Of a stretch of DNA of 16,274 bases, positions 1 through 7,202 are shown piece after piece (position 1 is the stretch's first letter; every line of letters starts with the position of its first letter). The stretch lies in NCBI RefSeq assembly GCF_042680125.1, contig NZ_JBHTNY010000080.1. One strand, written 5' to 3'. Origin of the DNA: Robinsoniella peoriensis. GTDB taxonomy: Bacteria; Bacillota; Clostridia; Lachnospirales; Lachnospiraceae. The notes beneath the pieces are model-generated. The model had not been told where the DNA came from and did not search any database. It was given only the letters and a program-made list of their open reading frames with translations. Both the position numbers and the translations under genes were made by a program.

Positions 1-132
1 AAAGCTAAAGGCATTTCGTAGAATTGCCACCCGCTATGACAAACTTGCATTCACCTATCTGGGATTTTTGTGTATCGTTTCAATATTAATTTGGTTAAAA
101 TGACCAATGTGCAGCAATTTTCAAACACGCCC
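1..132 (+). mobile_element. Right end of an IS5-family insertion sequence (truncated by window edge)
   Basis: The first 103 bases encode the C-terminus of a transposase. After its stop comes a 3' untranslated end finishing in CAATTTTCAAACACGCCC at about 115-132. Read outward, that is a GGGCGTGTTTGAAAA-type terminal inverted repeat, which I associate with the IS427-like group of the IS5 family. The left end lies outside the window, so the inverted-repeat match and target duplication cannot be checked. The IS stops about 13 bases short of the stop codon of the convergent nuclease gene. The exact right boundary is inferred. Confidence 0.7.
2..103 (+). CDS. IS5-family transposase, C-terminal 33 residues (partial)
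   Basis: The open frame enters from the left edge and ends with TGA at 101-103. It reads KLKAFRRIATRYDKLAFTYL followed by GFLCIVSILIWLK. The RRIATRYDKLAFTYLGF block is the typical last conserved stretch of IS5/IS427-type DDE transposases, where an arginine-rich IATRYDK motif lies just after the catalytic glutamate region, followed by a short hydrophobic tail. The DDE residues are not in the window. Whether the upstream part is intact, or in two frames as in many IS427 elements, cannot be seen. Confidence 0.75.
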   Translation, partial: KLKAFRRIATRYDKLAFTYLGFLCIVSILIWLK

Positions 133-145
133 AAAATAAGGATAG

Positions 146-1096
146 CTATTTATATTTCTCATAGAATTTTTCAGCCGAATTATAATCCAGATTAAATCGT
201 TTCTGCAGTTTTTCAACAATTCGTTCCTGAATAACTCCCTCTTCAAGATTATCCTGAATAAAAACTTCTATACCTGTTTCGCGCCCTTTTTCCATACCGC
301 GTTCTATCCCTTTTTCTATCCCTTTTTCTATCCCCTCTTCCATACCTTCCTTTTTTGCCATATATATGAGATGGTTATAGTCCCTGATCGCTTTTTCTCT
401 TGATTCATATTCAATTCTCTTCCTGTCGTCTGCACTGATGTTCTTTAATATTTGATACGCTTCGTTTATATATTCGTTTTTCTCTGCCATTGCTTTGAAA
501 TCCTCCTCACGTTTTCCGTTCAAGAATTTCGCCCATTGTAACAGTTCATTTTCCGGTTCGGATCTATCTTCTAATTTGGGTAATTCCAGTACGTGGAATT
601 CCAGTTTTTCTGAATACAGACTCCCTCGCTTATCTTCTCGCAGATGAAAGCAAGAATACCACTCATCTGAATCCTTTAAAAATTTAAAGTCCAATATACT
701 GATATGGATACATTTCACCAAAACATCATAATTATCTCCACTTATGATCTGGTCCGTGTACATTTTGCAAGTATAAAACAGGGTACGTTCTTCCCAGCAT
801 CGGAAAGGCAGCACCTGCATTTCCAGGTCAATCTGGGTCCCGTCATGCATTAATACTCTTACGTCCAGAATTCCAAGCTTCTCCTCCTCGCTTTCCTTAC
901 GTAAGTTTGTATTCAACAATACCGTTTCCTGAATCTCTTTTGGATTGAGGTTTAGAAATGCCGCTATTAAACCTTTCCTTGCTTTCTCACTACACATCAA
1001 TTCCTTAAAACAAAAGTCAACGGTAGGATACATAATAAATGGTTCCATTTTTTTATTTTCTGTCTGATTATTACTTATTTTGGGCGAATTTTTCAT
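146..1096 (-). CDS. Rpn-family PD-(D/E)XK nuclease / putative transposase
   Basis: This 316-residue protein belongs to the Rpn/PDDEXK_2 group, whose characterised E. coli members are DNA endonucleases that promote RecA-independent recombination or act in phage defence (family knowledge). The N-terminal half carries the nuclease core: YPTVDFCFKELM near residues 23-34, LDVRV with D78, and IDLEMQ with E92 and Q94, the expected metal-binding D...ExQ set. Next comes the LPFRCWEERTLFYTCKMYTDQI helix usual in this family. Residues about 245-275 are a tandem glycine/charged repeat (EGIEKGIEKGIERGMEKG), probably helical, common in Firmicutes members. The chosen ATG has an AAGGAGA ribosome site a few bases upstream; the internal Met17 and Met22 do not. 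It is monocistronic with its own promoter, and its 3' end faces the IS. Function beyond the nuclease fold is inferred. Confidence 0.88.
   Translation of the reverse strand: MKNSPKISNNQTENKKMEPFIMYPTVDFCFKELMCSEKARKGLIAAFLNLNPKEIQETVLLNTNLRKESEEEKLGILDVRVLMHDGTQIDLEMQVLPFRCWEERTLFYTCKMYTDQIISGDNYDVLVKCIHISILDFKFLKDSDEWYSCFHLREDKRGSLYSEKLEFHVLELPKLEDRSEPENELLQWAKFLNGKREEDFKAMAEKNEYINEAYQILKNISADDRKRIEYESREKAIRDYNHLIYMAKKEGMEEGIEKGIEKGIERGMEKGRETGIEVFIQDNLEEGVIQERIVEKLQKRFNLDYNSAEKFYEKYK
268..356. repeat. Short tandem repeats encoding (E)KGIEKG motifs
   Basis: An imperfect 12-base unit (CTATCCCTTTTT on the plus strand) recurs about five to seven times inside the Rpn-family gene. Two central copies are identical and the outer ones have drifted. 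Each unit adds four residues such as EKGI, so changes in copy number keep the frame and only alter the length of the charged C-terminal segment. Confidence 0.8.
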
Positions 1097-1154
1097 AGTA
1101 AGTCTCCTTTTACTTAAGGCATATATCCTTTGCAGCGCAAGAAGACTTAAGTAT

Positions 1155-1183
1155 ATTATAACGACTTACAGCACGCATGGCAA
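1155..1183 (-). promoter_or_regulatory. Sigma-A promoter of the Rpn-family gene
   Basis: On the minus strand, TTGCCA (1178-1183) and TATAAT (1155-1160) are separated by exactly 17 bases. That is close to the vegetative consensus. It would start transcription about 50 bases upstream of the ATG at 1096. A small dyad, CTGGC-6-GCCAG, lies just upstream at 1220-1235 and could be a regulator site, but nothing identifies one. Confidence 0.7.
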
Positions 1184-1392
1184 CGCCTTATATTAAATTT
1201 AGTGTAGTTTGGAAATGACCTGGCAGAACAGCCAGTAATTAGATATTTTCAATATAAATATATTATCACACTTCATTTTTATTCGCAACATATTTATTTC
1301 ACAAGTTACATTTTAGTATTTTTTAAAAGATTTCTAAAAAGGGTTTTTAACAAATCTCTGCAGATTACCTTAAATATACTATACTAATTTTC

Positions 1393-1440
1393 AAAAAGCA
1401 CAGCATTCACAATTTCAGGTCGTGATATGCTGCGCTTTTA
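1393..1440 (-). terminator. Long bidirectional terminator hairpin after the ABC operon
   Basis: AAAAAGCACAGCATTCAC (1393-1410) pairs with GTGATATGCTGCGCTTTT (1422-1439) around an 11-base loop, with one bulge and one G-U pair. The arms begin in A-runs and end in T-runs, so the structure works as an intrinsic terminator on either strand. On the minus strand it lies about 125 bases past the stop of the last transporter gene, and it shields the nuclease promoter from read-through. Confidence 0.75.
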
Positions 1441-1469
1441 TTGGAAAGCCGCTAAGTTTATTAAAATGA

Positions 1470-1559
1470 GGTTTATCTGATTATGGGACGCTTTGTATCC
1501 GGACGTAGTGTTCACTATGCTGAGAAAGCCAGCTTTAAGCGTTTCTTAATCAGCTAACC
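1470..1559. repeat. Imperfect palindromic intergenic element, copy A
   Basis: The left arm GGTTTATCTGATTATGGGAC plus GCTTTG is roughly the reverse complement of the right arm CTTTAAGCGTTTCTTAATCA plus GCTAACC. This gives an about 90-base imperfect palindrome between the transporter operon and its terminator. The left arm recurs near the right edge of the window (16190 onward), which suggests a small dispersed intergenic repeat rather than a one-off structure. The rest of the 1097-1564 gap is AT-rich and shows no coding frame. Confidence 0.5.
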
Positions 1560-1564
1560 AAATT

Positions 1565-2173
1565 TTAAACAGACTCCAGCACAACCTGCCTTGTACAGAC
1601 TGCATCCAGCAAAGCCTCACTATGGCTTACTGCAATGAGTCCTATTTTTCTTCGCCTTGTTTCTTCTAACAGAAAGTTCCAAATCTGGCTTTGGGTGATT
1701 AGATCCAGCATCGTACTGATCTCGTCTGCCAGCAGAAAACGGGTGCTCTTACCAAGAGCCCTGGCGATACAAAAGCGCTGAAGCTCTCCTCCGGATAATT
1801 CCGCCGGAAACCGGTTCATCCAATCTTCTTCTATCCCCAACCCCCGGATGATTGCAGCATCTACCTGGTCACCTTCTTTTATCACTTCACCCATCCTCAG
1901 CCTTGGATTAACTGCCTGCTCCGGATGCTGCCATATCATCTGTACAGGGCAGCATCCGCGCATATCAAAAAGAGGCTTATCGTCCAGATAAACTGCACCC
2001 GTATCGGGCTTCATGTATCCTGCCAATATTTTGCAGAACGTTGTTTTTCCAAATCCGCTTGGTGCAACCAGGCCTACCACTTCCTCTTCATGCACCTCCA
2101 GATTAAAATCCCGGAAGATCTCCCGACCGTTTTTATCATATCGGAAAGAGATATTTTCTGCCTTGAGTACCAA
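1565..2173 (-). CDS. Peptide/nickel-class ABC transporter ATP-binding protein, short (DppF/NikE-like)
   Basis: This is a cytoplasmic ATPase subunit that powers the importer encoded upstream. Visible motifs are Walker A APSGFGKTT (residues 37-45; the usual first glycine is alanine), Q-loop glutamine in WQHP (about 82), signature LSGGELQR (126-133), Walker B FLLADE (147-151, catalytic E151), D-loop STMLD, and H-loop histidine 184 in AVSHSE. At 202 residues it is shorter than DppF/OppF (about 320) and lacks the C-terminal oligopeptide HPY domain, as NikE-type partners do. The start is a TTG at 2171-2173 with a GGGAGAGGGGG purine run seven bases upstream. It begins two bases after the stop of the preceding ATPase gene, so the two are translationally coupled. 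It is last in the operon. Confidence 0.87.
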   Translation of the reverse strand: MVLKAENISFRYDKNGREIFRDFNLEVHEEEVVGLVAPSGFGKTTFCKILAGYMKPDTGAVYLDDKPLFDMRGCCPVQMIWQHPEQAVNPRLRMGEVIKEGDQVDAAIIRGLGIEEDWMNRFPAELSGGELQRFCIARALGKSTRFLLADEISTMLDLITQSQIWNFLLEETRRRKIGLIAVSHSEALLDAVCTRQVVLESV

Positions 2174-2175
2174 AT

Positions 2176-3165
2176 TTATGCCCCCTCTCCCACTGCTTTT
2201 TCATATTTATCTTCTGTCTTTTTATATTGGATCCGTTCTTTTCTTACGCAGCGAACATACCCGTTCCCGGATTTCTGATAGGGGATTTCTCCCTTGCACT
2301 TTTCACTGAAATATTCACATCGCGGACCGAATGGACAGCCTTTTGGCATATCCTTCACGTAAGGCTGAACTCCTTTTATAAACTGAAATCCATTTGCCGG
2401 AATGGCACGCCAGAGTGCTTTTGAATATGGATGCCGTAAAGTGTCTTCCCCGCGAAAGTCTGATGCCGGTGCATCTTCAATTGTAGTACCTGCATAAAAA
2501 ACAACGATACGGTCGGCAACTTCCAATGCAAGCTCCAGATCATGGGTGATGAGCAATACCCCTGCTCCCTGATCAGCCAGTTCCCGAAAATGCTCCATTG
2601 CCCGTTTTGCTACAGACAAGTGCAGCCCGGGTGTGGGTTCATCTGCTATTACAAGCTTTGGAGTCCCCATCAGGGCAGTGGAAATCAGCGTCCGCCTTGT
2701 CATCCCACCCGATAATTCAAATGGATACAGACTGTCTATGGCAGGATCCAGAGAATAGCGTTTAAATATATCTGCCGTTTTCTTTTTTAATACTTTGTCT
2801 TTCTTTCCTTTTCTGATCTGGGGCCCAATCTTCATAAGGGGATCCAGATAGGAAGTACTCTGGGGTACCAGAACAATTTCATCCCCCCTGAGCTTTTTCG
2901 TTCTCTCGGGGGTTAACGCTTCCCCCTGATACAGCATCTGGCCTTCCATATGGGCATTGTATGGTAGAATGCCCAATACGCCATGGGCAAGCAGACTTTT
3001 ACCGGATCCGCTGGATCCTACCACTGCTACCATCTCCCCTTCCCGTATCCGTACATTCAAATCCTTTATTACCGGAAGGTCTATCTGATGAAACCCTCTG
3101 TCATATTGTGTAAATGAAATAGAGAGGTTTCTAATCTCCAATATTGTTTTCTTCGTTTCTTCCAT
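2176..3165 (-). CDS. Peptide/nickel-class ABC transporter ATP-binding protein with HPY domain (DppD-like)
   Basis: This is the second ATPase of the importer, 330 residues from the chosen start. Walker A is GSSGSGKS (50-57), signature LSGGMTRR (151-158), Walker B LVIADE (171-176), and H-loop ITHD at about 206-209. The C-terminus carries the oligo_HPY region with cysteines in CPFGPRCEYFSEKC, typical of DppD/OppD. Two departures are visible: the D-loop reads PGLH where most family members have xxLD, and the signature has TRR for the usual RQR. The frame stays open 42 codons further, to a GTG at 3291 without a ribosome site. I prefer ATG 3163-3165 because AAAAGGGGTGG precedes it and the family N-terminus fits. 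This leaves a 140-base gap after the permease gene. Confidence 0.9.
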   Translation of the reverse strand: MEETKKTILEIRNLSISFTQYDRGFHQIDLPVIKDLNVRIREGEMVAVVGSSGSGKSLLAHGVLGILPYNAHMEGQMLYQGEALTPERTKKLRGDEIVLVPQSTSYLDPLMKIGPQIRKGKKDKVLKKKTADIFKRYSLDPAIDSLYPFELSGGMTRRTLISTALMGTPKLVIADEPTPGLHLSVAKRAMEHFRELADQGAGVLLITHDLELALEVADRIVVFYAGTTIEDAPASDFRGEDTLRHPYSKALWRAIPANGFQFIKGVQPYVKDMPKGCPFGPRCEYFSEKCKGEIPYQKSGNGYVRCVRKERIQYKKTEDKYEKAVGEGA

Positions 3166-3181
3166 GGTTTCCACCCCTTTT

Positions 3182-3201
3182 ATTACAGACAGACCTGTAA
3201 T
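3182..3201. promoter_or_regulatory. Perfect palindrome just upstream of the DppD-like start
   Basis: ATTACAG-ACAGAC-CTGTAAT is a perfect 7-base inverted repeat with a 6-base loop, directly before the AAAAGGGGTGG ribosome site of the ATPase gene (minus strand). It could be a small RNA hairpin adjusting translation within the polycistron, or a protein site. Nothing in the sequence decides which. Confidence 0.4.
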
Positions 3202-3305
3202 ACTGCCGCAGGTAAAGCAGGTTGAAAGAAGCACAGTGCGGCTTCCTTTCATCATAAAAATTTCTCTCAACCATTTACTTTGTGCATCCACAGCATTTAT
3301 TTCTG

Positions 3306-4157
3306 CTATTCCTGTGCACTTGCCGGATCTATTATTTTTCTAAGGCTCTCTCCCGCCACATCAAACAGTACTACTGTTAAGACCAGCATAGCTCCGGGAA
3401 ACAGAGCAAGCCACCATTTTCCCGTAACCAGATACTTCATACTTTCTGATAAAATAATTCCGATTGCCGGCTGTTCGTTTGACAGTCCAAATCCAAGAAA
3501 GGTAATGCTGGATTCATGCAGTATTGCATGTGGAAATAAAAGAATTAATCCTACCAGAAACTGTGGTACCAGGTGCGGCAGCATATGTTTCACTGCGATT
3601 TTAAATTTACTGTGTCCCAGTTTTTCAGCGATTTTAATATACTGGCTTTCTTTTAGCTGCATAACCTCCGCACGTATTACCCGGGCAAGGGAAGTCCAGT
3701 GGGTCAGGGCCACCCCTACAATTACACCGGTTAATCCTTTCCCCAGGGCAACGCAGATCAGGATAAGAAGCAGCATATGTGGAATTCCCATGATCAAGTC
3801 AATAAACCAGGTGATTACCGCATCTACTTTTCTTCCAAGGGTGGCCGCCGCTATGCCAAGTACCAATGCCACAAAAGCACTTACCGAAGCCGCACAGACA
3901 CCAATGAGGATACTCATAGACAACCCCTTTATTGTACGGACAAACATATCCCTGCCAAGCCAGTCTGTGCCAAACAGATACTGAAATCCGGGCATCATAT
4001 TTTTTCTTGAAAAGTCTGTTTCCTGCGCAGCCTCCCCGCAGAAAATTCCTCCCACAGCCACTGCCACCAGAAAAGTTACCGCTGCCACAAAAATAATCAG
4101 CGTCATCTTTCTCTGGTTGATTCTCCTCTTACTTCCATAAGTCATTGCTGTCTCCAT
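3306..4157 (-). CDS. Peptide/nickel-class ABC transporter permease (DppC-like)
   Basis: This 283-residue inner-membrane subunit pairs with the DppB-like permease to form the translocation channel. It has an N-terminal hydrophobic helix (MTLIIFVAAVTFLVAVAVGG, about residues 18-37). A short extracytoplasmic segment follows, with the family's FGTDWLGRDMFVRTIKGLSM motif (about 62-81), then around five more membrane helices. The EAA-type cytoplasmic loop that contacts the ATPase reads AEKLGHSKFKIAVKHMLPHL. Length and N-terminal layout fit the DppC/OppC family. The ATG overlaps the preceding gene's stop as TAATG, and AAAGGGGG precedes it. Met5 is a possible alternative start. Substrate cannot be told from the permease. 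Confidence 0.92.
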   Translation of the reverse strand: METAMTYGSKRRINQRKMTLIIFVAAVTFLVAVAVGGIFCGEAAQETDFSRKNMMPGFQYLFGTDWLGRDMFVRTIKGLSMSILIGVCAASVSAFVALVLGIAAATLGRKVDAVITWFIDLIMGIPHMLLLILICVALGKGLTGVIVGVALTHWTSLARVIRAEVMQLKESQYIKIAEKLGHSKFKIAVKHMLPHLVPQFLVGLILLFPHAILHESSITFLGFGLSNEQPAIGIILSESMKYLVTGKWWLALFPGAMLVLTVVLFDVAGESLRKIIDPASAQE

Positions 4158-5173
4158 TATTTTCGACCCCCTTTCCTAATTCTGGGGTCAATCACCGTGT
4201 ATAGTACATTTGCAATAAAGTTTCCTCCAAACACAAAGAGAGCACTAATCACGGCAATCCCCATCAGAAGGGGAACATCACTTCCAAGTCCTGCCGTAAC
4301 GGCCGCCTGTCCAAGTCCCGGATAGGAAAATACCTGTTCTACCAGAACGGAACCTCCGAAAATTTCACTGATGGCGGCAAACTGAAGCGTAATTGCCGGC
4401 AGTATAACATTGCGGAACCCGTGATGTCTGAAGATGCTGAAATTGCTTTCTCCTCTGGCTCTTGCAAATAACACATAATCACTTTCACAAACATCGATCA
4501 TTTTTTCCCTGGTATGCAGAGCTATATTGGAAATACCGGTAATACTTAAAGTAACTGCCGGCAGAATTGCATGCTGTATTCTGTCCAGGAAGGTAACCCC
4601 GCTTGCTTCTACTCCAATGGGAACACTTAATCCGATGGGCAGTACTTTCAGCCAGACGCCGAATATCATCAGCAATACCAATGCCAGCCAGAAAGCAGGT
4701 GTACTGGCGACAATCAGTGAATATCCTTTGATTATTTTATCCACTGCCTTTCCTCTGTTCATTCCTGCAACAACCCCTAAAAAGAAACCAAGAACACCTG
4801 AAATAACCCATGCCATAATCATTAGAAATAAAGAATTTCCCAGCTTCACCCCAATAACATCCGCTACGCTCTGCCGGTATAAAAGAGAGGTTCCCATATC
4901 ACCTCTGACAAAATCTTTTGCCCAGGAAAGGTACCGTTCTACCGGAGGCTGGCCTACACCCCAGTACTCCTGTAGTTTTGCAATCTGTTCCTGGCTCATG
5001 CTTCCAAGTGCCGCCTGCCCTACATTTGCCTGGAGAGGATCAATAGGCGAGGCGCTGATTAACGCAAATGCAACGATGCTTACCGCAACCAGAAGCAAGA
5101 TCATCCGTATCAAATTTTTACCTATAAATAAACAATTCCCCTTCAAATCTTTAGTCCTTTCAAAATGCACCAA
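4157..5173 (-). CDS. Peptide/nickel-class ABC transporter permease (DppB-like)
   Basis: This 338-residue integral membrane subunit is the heterodimer partner of the DppC-like protein. It starts with a long hydrophobic helix (MILLLVAVSIVAFALISASP), followed by the periplasmic-side segment found in DppB/OppB. Several further helices follow, with an EAA-type loop reading ARARGESNFSIFRHHGFRNV, and the family ending VLYTVIDPRIRKGG. No ATG lies near the N-terminus. The annotated start is TTG 5171-5173, with AGGAC upstream. GTG two codons later in the sequence, or a TTG at about codon 10 with AAAGGA upstream, are equally plausible, so the first ten residues are uncertain. It sits 76 bases after the binding-protein gene and overlaps the next permease by one base. 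Confidence 0.9.
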   Translation of the reverse strand: MVHFERTKDLKGNCLFIGKNLIRMILLLVAVSIVAFALISASPIDPLQANVGQAALGSMSQEQIAKLQEYWGVGQPPVERYLSWAKDFVRGDMGTSLLYRQSVADVIGVKLGNSLFLMIMAWVISGVLGFFLGVVAGMNRGKAVDKIIKGYSLIVASTPAFWLALVLLMIFGVWLKVLPIGLSVPIGVEASGVTFLDRIQHAILPAVTLSITGISNIALHTREKMIDVCESDYVLFARARGESNFSIFRHHGFRNVILPAITLQFAAISEIFGGSVLVEQVFSYPGLGQAAVTAGLGSDVPLLMGIAVISALFVFGGNFIANVLYTVIDPRIRKGGRK

Positions 5174-5186
5174 AGGTTGTCCTGTA

Positions 5187-5209
5187 AATCCGGAAATATT
5201 TTCCGGATT
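5187..5209 (-). promoter_or_regulatory. Intercistronic hairpin between binding-protein and permease genes
   Basis: AATCCGGAAA-3-TTTCCGGATT is a perfect 10-base stem with a 3-base loop. It lies 40 bases after the binding-protein stop and just before the permease ribosome site. No T-run follows on the minus strand, so it is not a classical terminator. It more likely protects the 3' end of the upstream message after processing, giving more binding protein than permease. That function is inferred from similar arrangements in other binding-protein operons. Confidence 0.6.
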
Positions 5210-5249
5210 GGGAGGCCAACCTTTTAACTGCTTATTTTATTTTTCTGAA

Positions 5250-6971
5250 TTATTGCCAGCTCCACTGGTCAACATTATTTACGATGGACCATCCATGTCC
5301 GTGAGGATGAATTTTCTGATCTGCTACCTTTAATCCATCTCTTACAAAGTAAAGGTGATCTACGTTGCATAACCAGATCCACGGTATATCACCTTCCTGG
5401 GTAATTCCATCCGTTCCATCCCACTGAGCTTTCTGCCACAGTTCGTAGGAATCTTCCAGACTGGATGCTTCTAAAGCTTCATCCATATACTTGTCTACCT
5501 TTTCATTTGCATATGGTGAATACTGTGCAAGTCCGGTATCCGGCATAGAATGGTAGATATTGTAAAGTTCCATCGGCGTATGTGCGCCCCATCCCCATAC
5601 AAGAGGCTCTGACTGTGCTCTGTCATAAGCGACATCCCAGCCTACTCCTTCGGTAGTTATATCCATGCCCAATTCTTTCAGCTGATTCTTAGTATCCTCT
5701 GCTAATGCCTGACGCACGGAATCTCCGGTACTGTACATTAACGTAAATGCAGCACGGACACCATCCTTTTCACGGATTCCGTCACTGCCTTCTTTCCAGC
5801 CGGCATCATCCAGAATTTTCTTTGCACCTTCCAGATCGTACTGCACCTGGGAATCCGCATTATACCATGGCATTTTATCACATACGCTGTATGCCGGTGT
5901 ACCGTAACCATTTAATACATTCTGAATCATCTCATCCCGGTCAATACCGATATTTATCGCTTTTCTAATTGCAATATCAGATGTCACATCACTTCCGTAA
6001 GTTACACCGTCTTTTTCTTCCGGTTTCGTCGTTGGCAGATTAAAACCTCTGTTATCCACGCTTGCCACCGACAACAGATTATATCCGCTGATCTGCTGGT
6101 CTGCATAGGAAGCTGCCGTATGAGCCACATCTACCTGTCCCGCCTGAGCTGCTGCAAGTGCTGCTTCTTCTTCCATAAATAAAACCGTTACCTTCTTAAT
6201 CTTCGGTGCCTCTCCATAGTAATCCGGATTAGCCTCAAAGATCACCTGCTGACCTTTGTCCCACTGCTTCATAATATAGCGTCCGGATCCGATTGGATTC
6301 TGTCCGTAATTTTCATTATAAGCATGTTCCGGAACAATTCCCACGATCGCCATGGTGTAAGGCCAGATTGAAAATGGCTTTTCCATATGGAATTCTACCG
6401 TTGTATCATCTACCGCAACCGCCTCTTTTAACATGGTAAAATCGTTAACGGAACTTTTTTCTTTAACATTATTATATGTAAATGCAACATCCTTCGCTGT
6501 AAGCTTCTCGCCATCTGTAAACTTTACATCATCACGTATTTTTACGGTCCAGGTCAATCCATCTTCACTGGCTGAGTAATCCGTAGCAAGATCTTTGTCT
6601 ATTTTCAAATCCGTAGTTGTAACCGTCAATGTGCTCTGAATCAATGGCTCATGTACATGTTCGCCTGCTCCCCAGCCATATGCCGGATCAAAACCAGACT
6701 CTGGTTCCGATGTTGTGGGCATGGTCACTACAACTGAATCCTTGCTGTCTGCCGCAGTTTCCGCGGCTTCTGATCCCTTTGCTGACTCTGACAGCGCCTT
6801 TGTTTCATTTTCAGGCTTTGTTTCATTCTCTGTTTTTGCTTCACTTGAACTTTCTGTTTTGGCACTTGTCTGGGCATTGGTTTCATTTCCGTTACCAGAT
6901 GCACCGCATCCGGCTGTAAGCCCGATTACCATGCAGCATGCACATACGATACTGACAATTCTTTTCTTCAT
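5250..6971 (-). CDS. Family 5 extracellular solute-binding lipoprotein (peptide/nickel ABC importer)
   Basis: This 573-residue substrate-capture protein is anchored to the outer face of the membrane. The N-terminus MKKRIVSIVCACCMVIGLTAGC is a lipoprotein signal with the acylated cysteine at 22. Residues about 23-70 are a low-complexity Ser/Thr/Glu/Lys linker containing repeated KTENETKPENETK-like units. The family 5 fold follows, with hallmark SEDGLTWTVKIRDDVKFTDG and LTAKDVAFTYN, and ends WSIVNNVDQWSWQ. The ATG at 6969-6971 is chosen over an open frame 18 codons longer because it has GGAAGGAAA upstream and begins the signal peptide. It is the first gene of the operon. Family 5 proteins bind peptides, nickel chelates or other ligands; the sequence does not say which. 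Two neighbouring ATPases plus two permeases complete the importer. Confidence 0.93.
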   Translation of the reverse strand: MKKRIVSIVCACCMVIGLTAGCGASGNGNETNAQTSAKTESSSEAKTENETKPENETKALSESAKGSEAAETAADSKDSVVVTMPTTSEPESGFDPAYGWGAGEHVHEPLIQSTLTVTTTDLKIDKDLATDYSASEDGLTWTVKIRDDVKFTDGEKLTAKDVAFTYNNVKEKSSVNDFTMLKEAVAVDDTTVEFHMEKPFSIWPYTMAIVGIVPEHAYNENYGQNPIGSGRYIMKQWDKGQQVIFEANPDYYGEAPKIKKVTVLFMEEEAALAAAQAGQVDVAHTAASYADQQISGYNLLSVASVDNRGFNLPTTKPEEKDGVTYGSDVTSDIAIRKAINIGIDRDEMIQNVLNGYGTPAYSVCDKMPWYNADSQVQYDLEGAKKILDDAGWKEGSDGIREKDGVRAAFTLMYSTGDSVRQALAEDTKNQLKELGMDITTEGVGWDVAYDRAQSEPLVWGWGAHTPMELYNIYHSMPDTGLAQYSPYANEKVDKYMDEALEASSLEDSYELWQKAQWDGTDGITQEGDIPWIWLCNVDHLYFVRDGLKVADQKIHPHGHGWSIVNNVDQWSWQ

Positions 6972-7076
6972 TTTTTCATTTCCTTCCGTTGTTATGTATA
7001 ATGACTCATCTATCCTCCAGAACATATCTGAAAAACAAATTACAAAAACTGATACTTTTTTACATTATGTATTGAG

Positions 7077-7105
7077 AGTATATCAGTAAAAAACTCCCTT
7101 CACAA
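7077..7105 (-). promoter_or_regulatory. Sigma-A promoter of the ABC importer operon
   Basis: On the minus strand, TTGTGA (7100-7105) and TATACT (7077-7082) are spaced exactly 17 bases apart. This predicts a leader of about 100 bases before the lipoprotein ATG. The leader is A/T-rich with no strong hairpin seen. The -35 box lies inside a plus-strand terminator-like hairpin (see 7095-7129). Confidence 0.65.
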
Positions 7106-7129
7106 GCCCATGAGGGGGATATTTTTTTT
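7095..7129 (+). terminator. Plus-strand intrinsic terminator-like hairpin in the divergent region
   Basis: TCCCTTCA (7095-7102) pairs with TGAGGGGGA (7111-7119, one bulged G) around an 8-base loop, then TA and a run of eight T. The shape is a textbook Rho-independent terminator, but no recognised plus-strand gene lies upstream. It would end transcripts running antisense to the binding-protein gene, before they reach the toxin gene. Confidence 0.5.
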
Positions 7130-7202
7130 AACATTCACTATGCAATACACCATCTATATATACTTTAACTTTTCGTGACTGAAATTATGTTGTTCAATAC
7201 AT

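Noticed and set aside
146..1096. Annotating the Rpn-family gene as an active transposase
   Set aside because: The family name contains 'putative transposase', but the visible motifs are PD-(D/E)XK nuclease and there are no terminal repeats around the gene.
3280..5333. Long open frames on the plus strand opposite the permease genes
   Set aside because: They lie antisense to clear permease genes, have no ribosome sites, and their products resemble no family.
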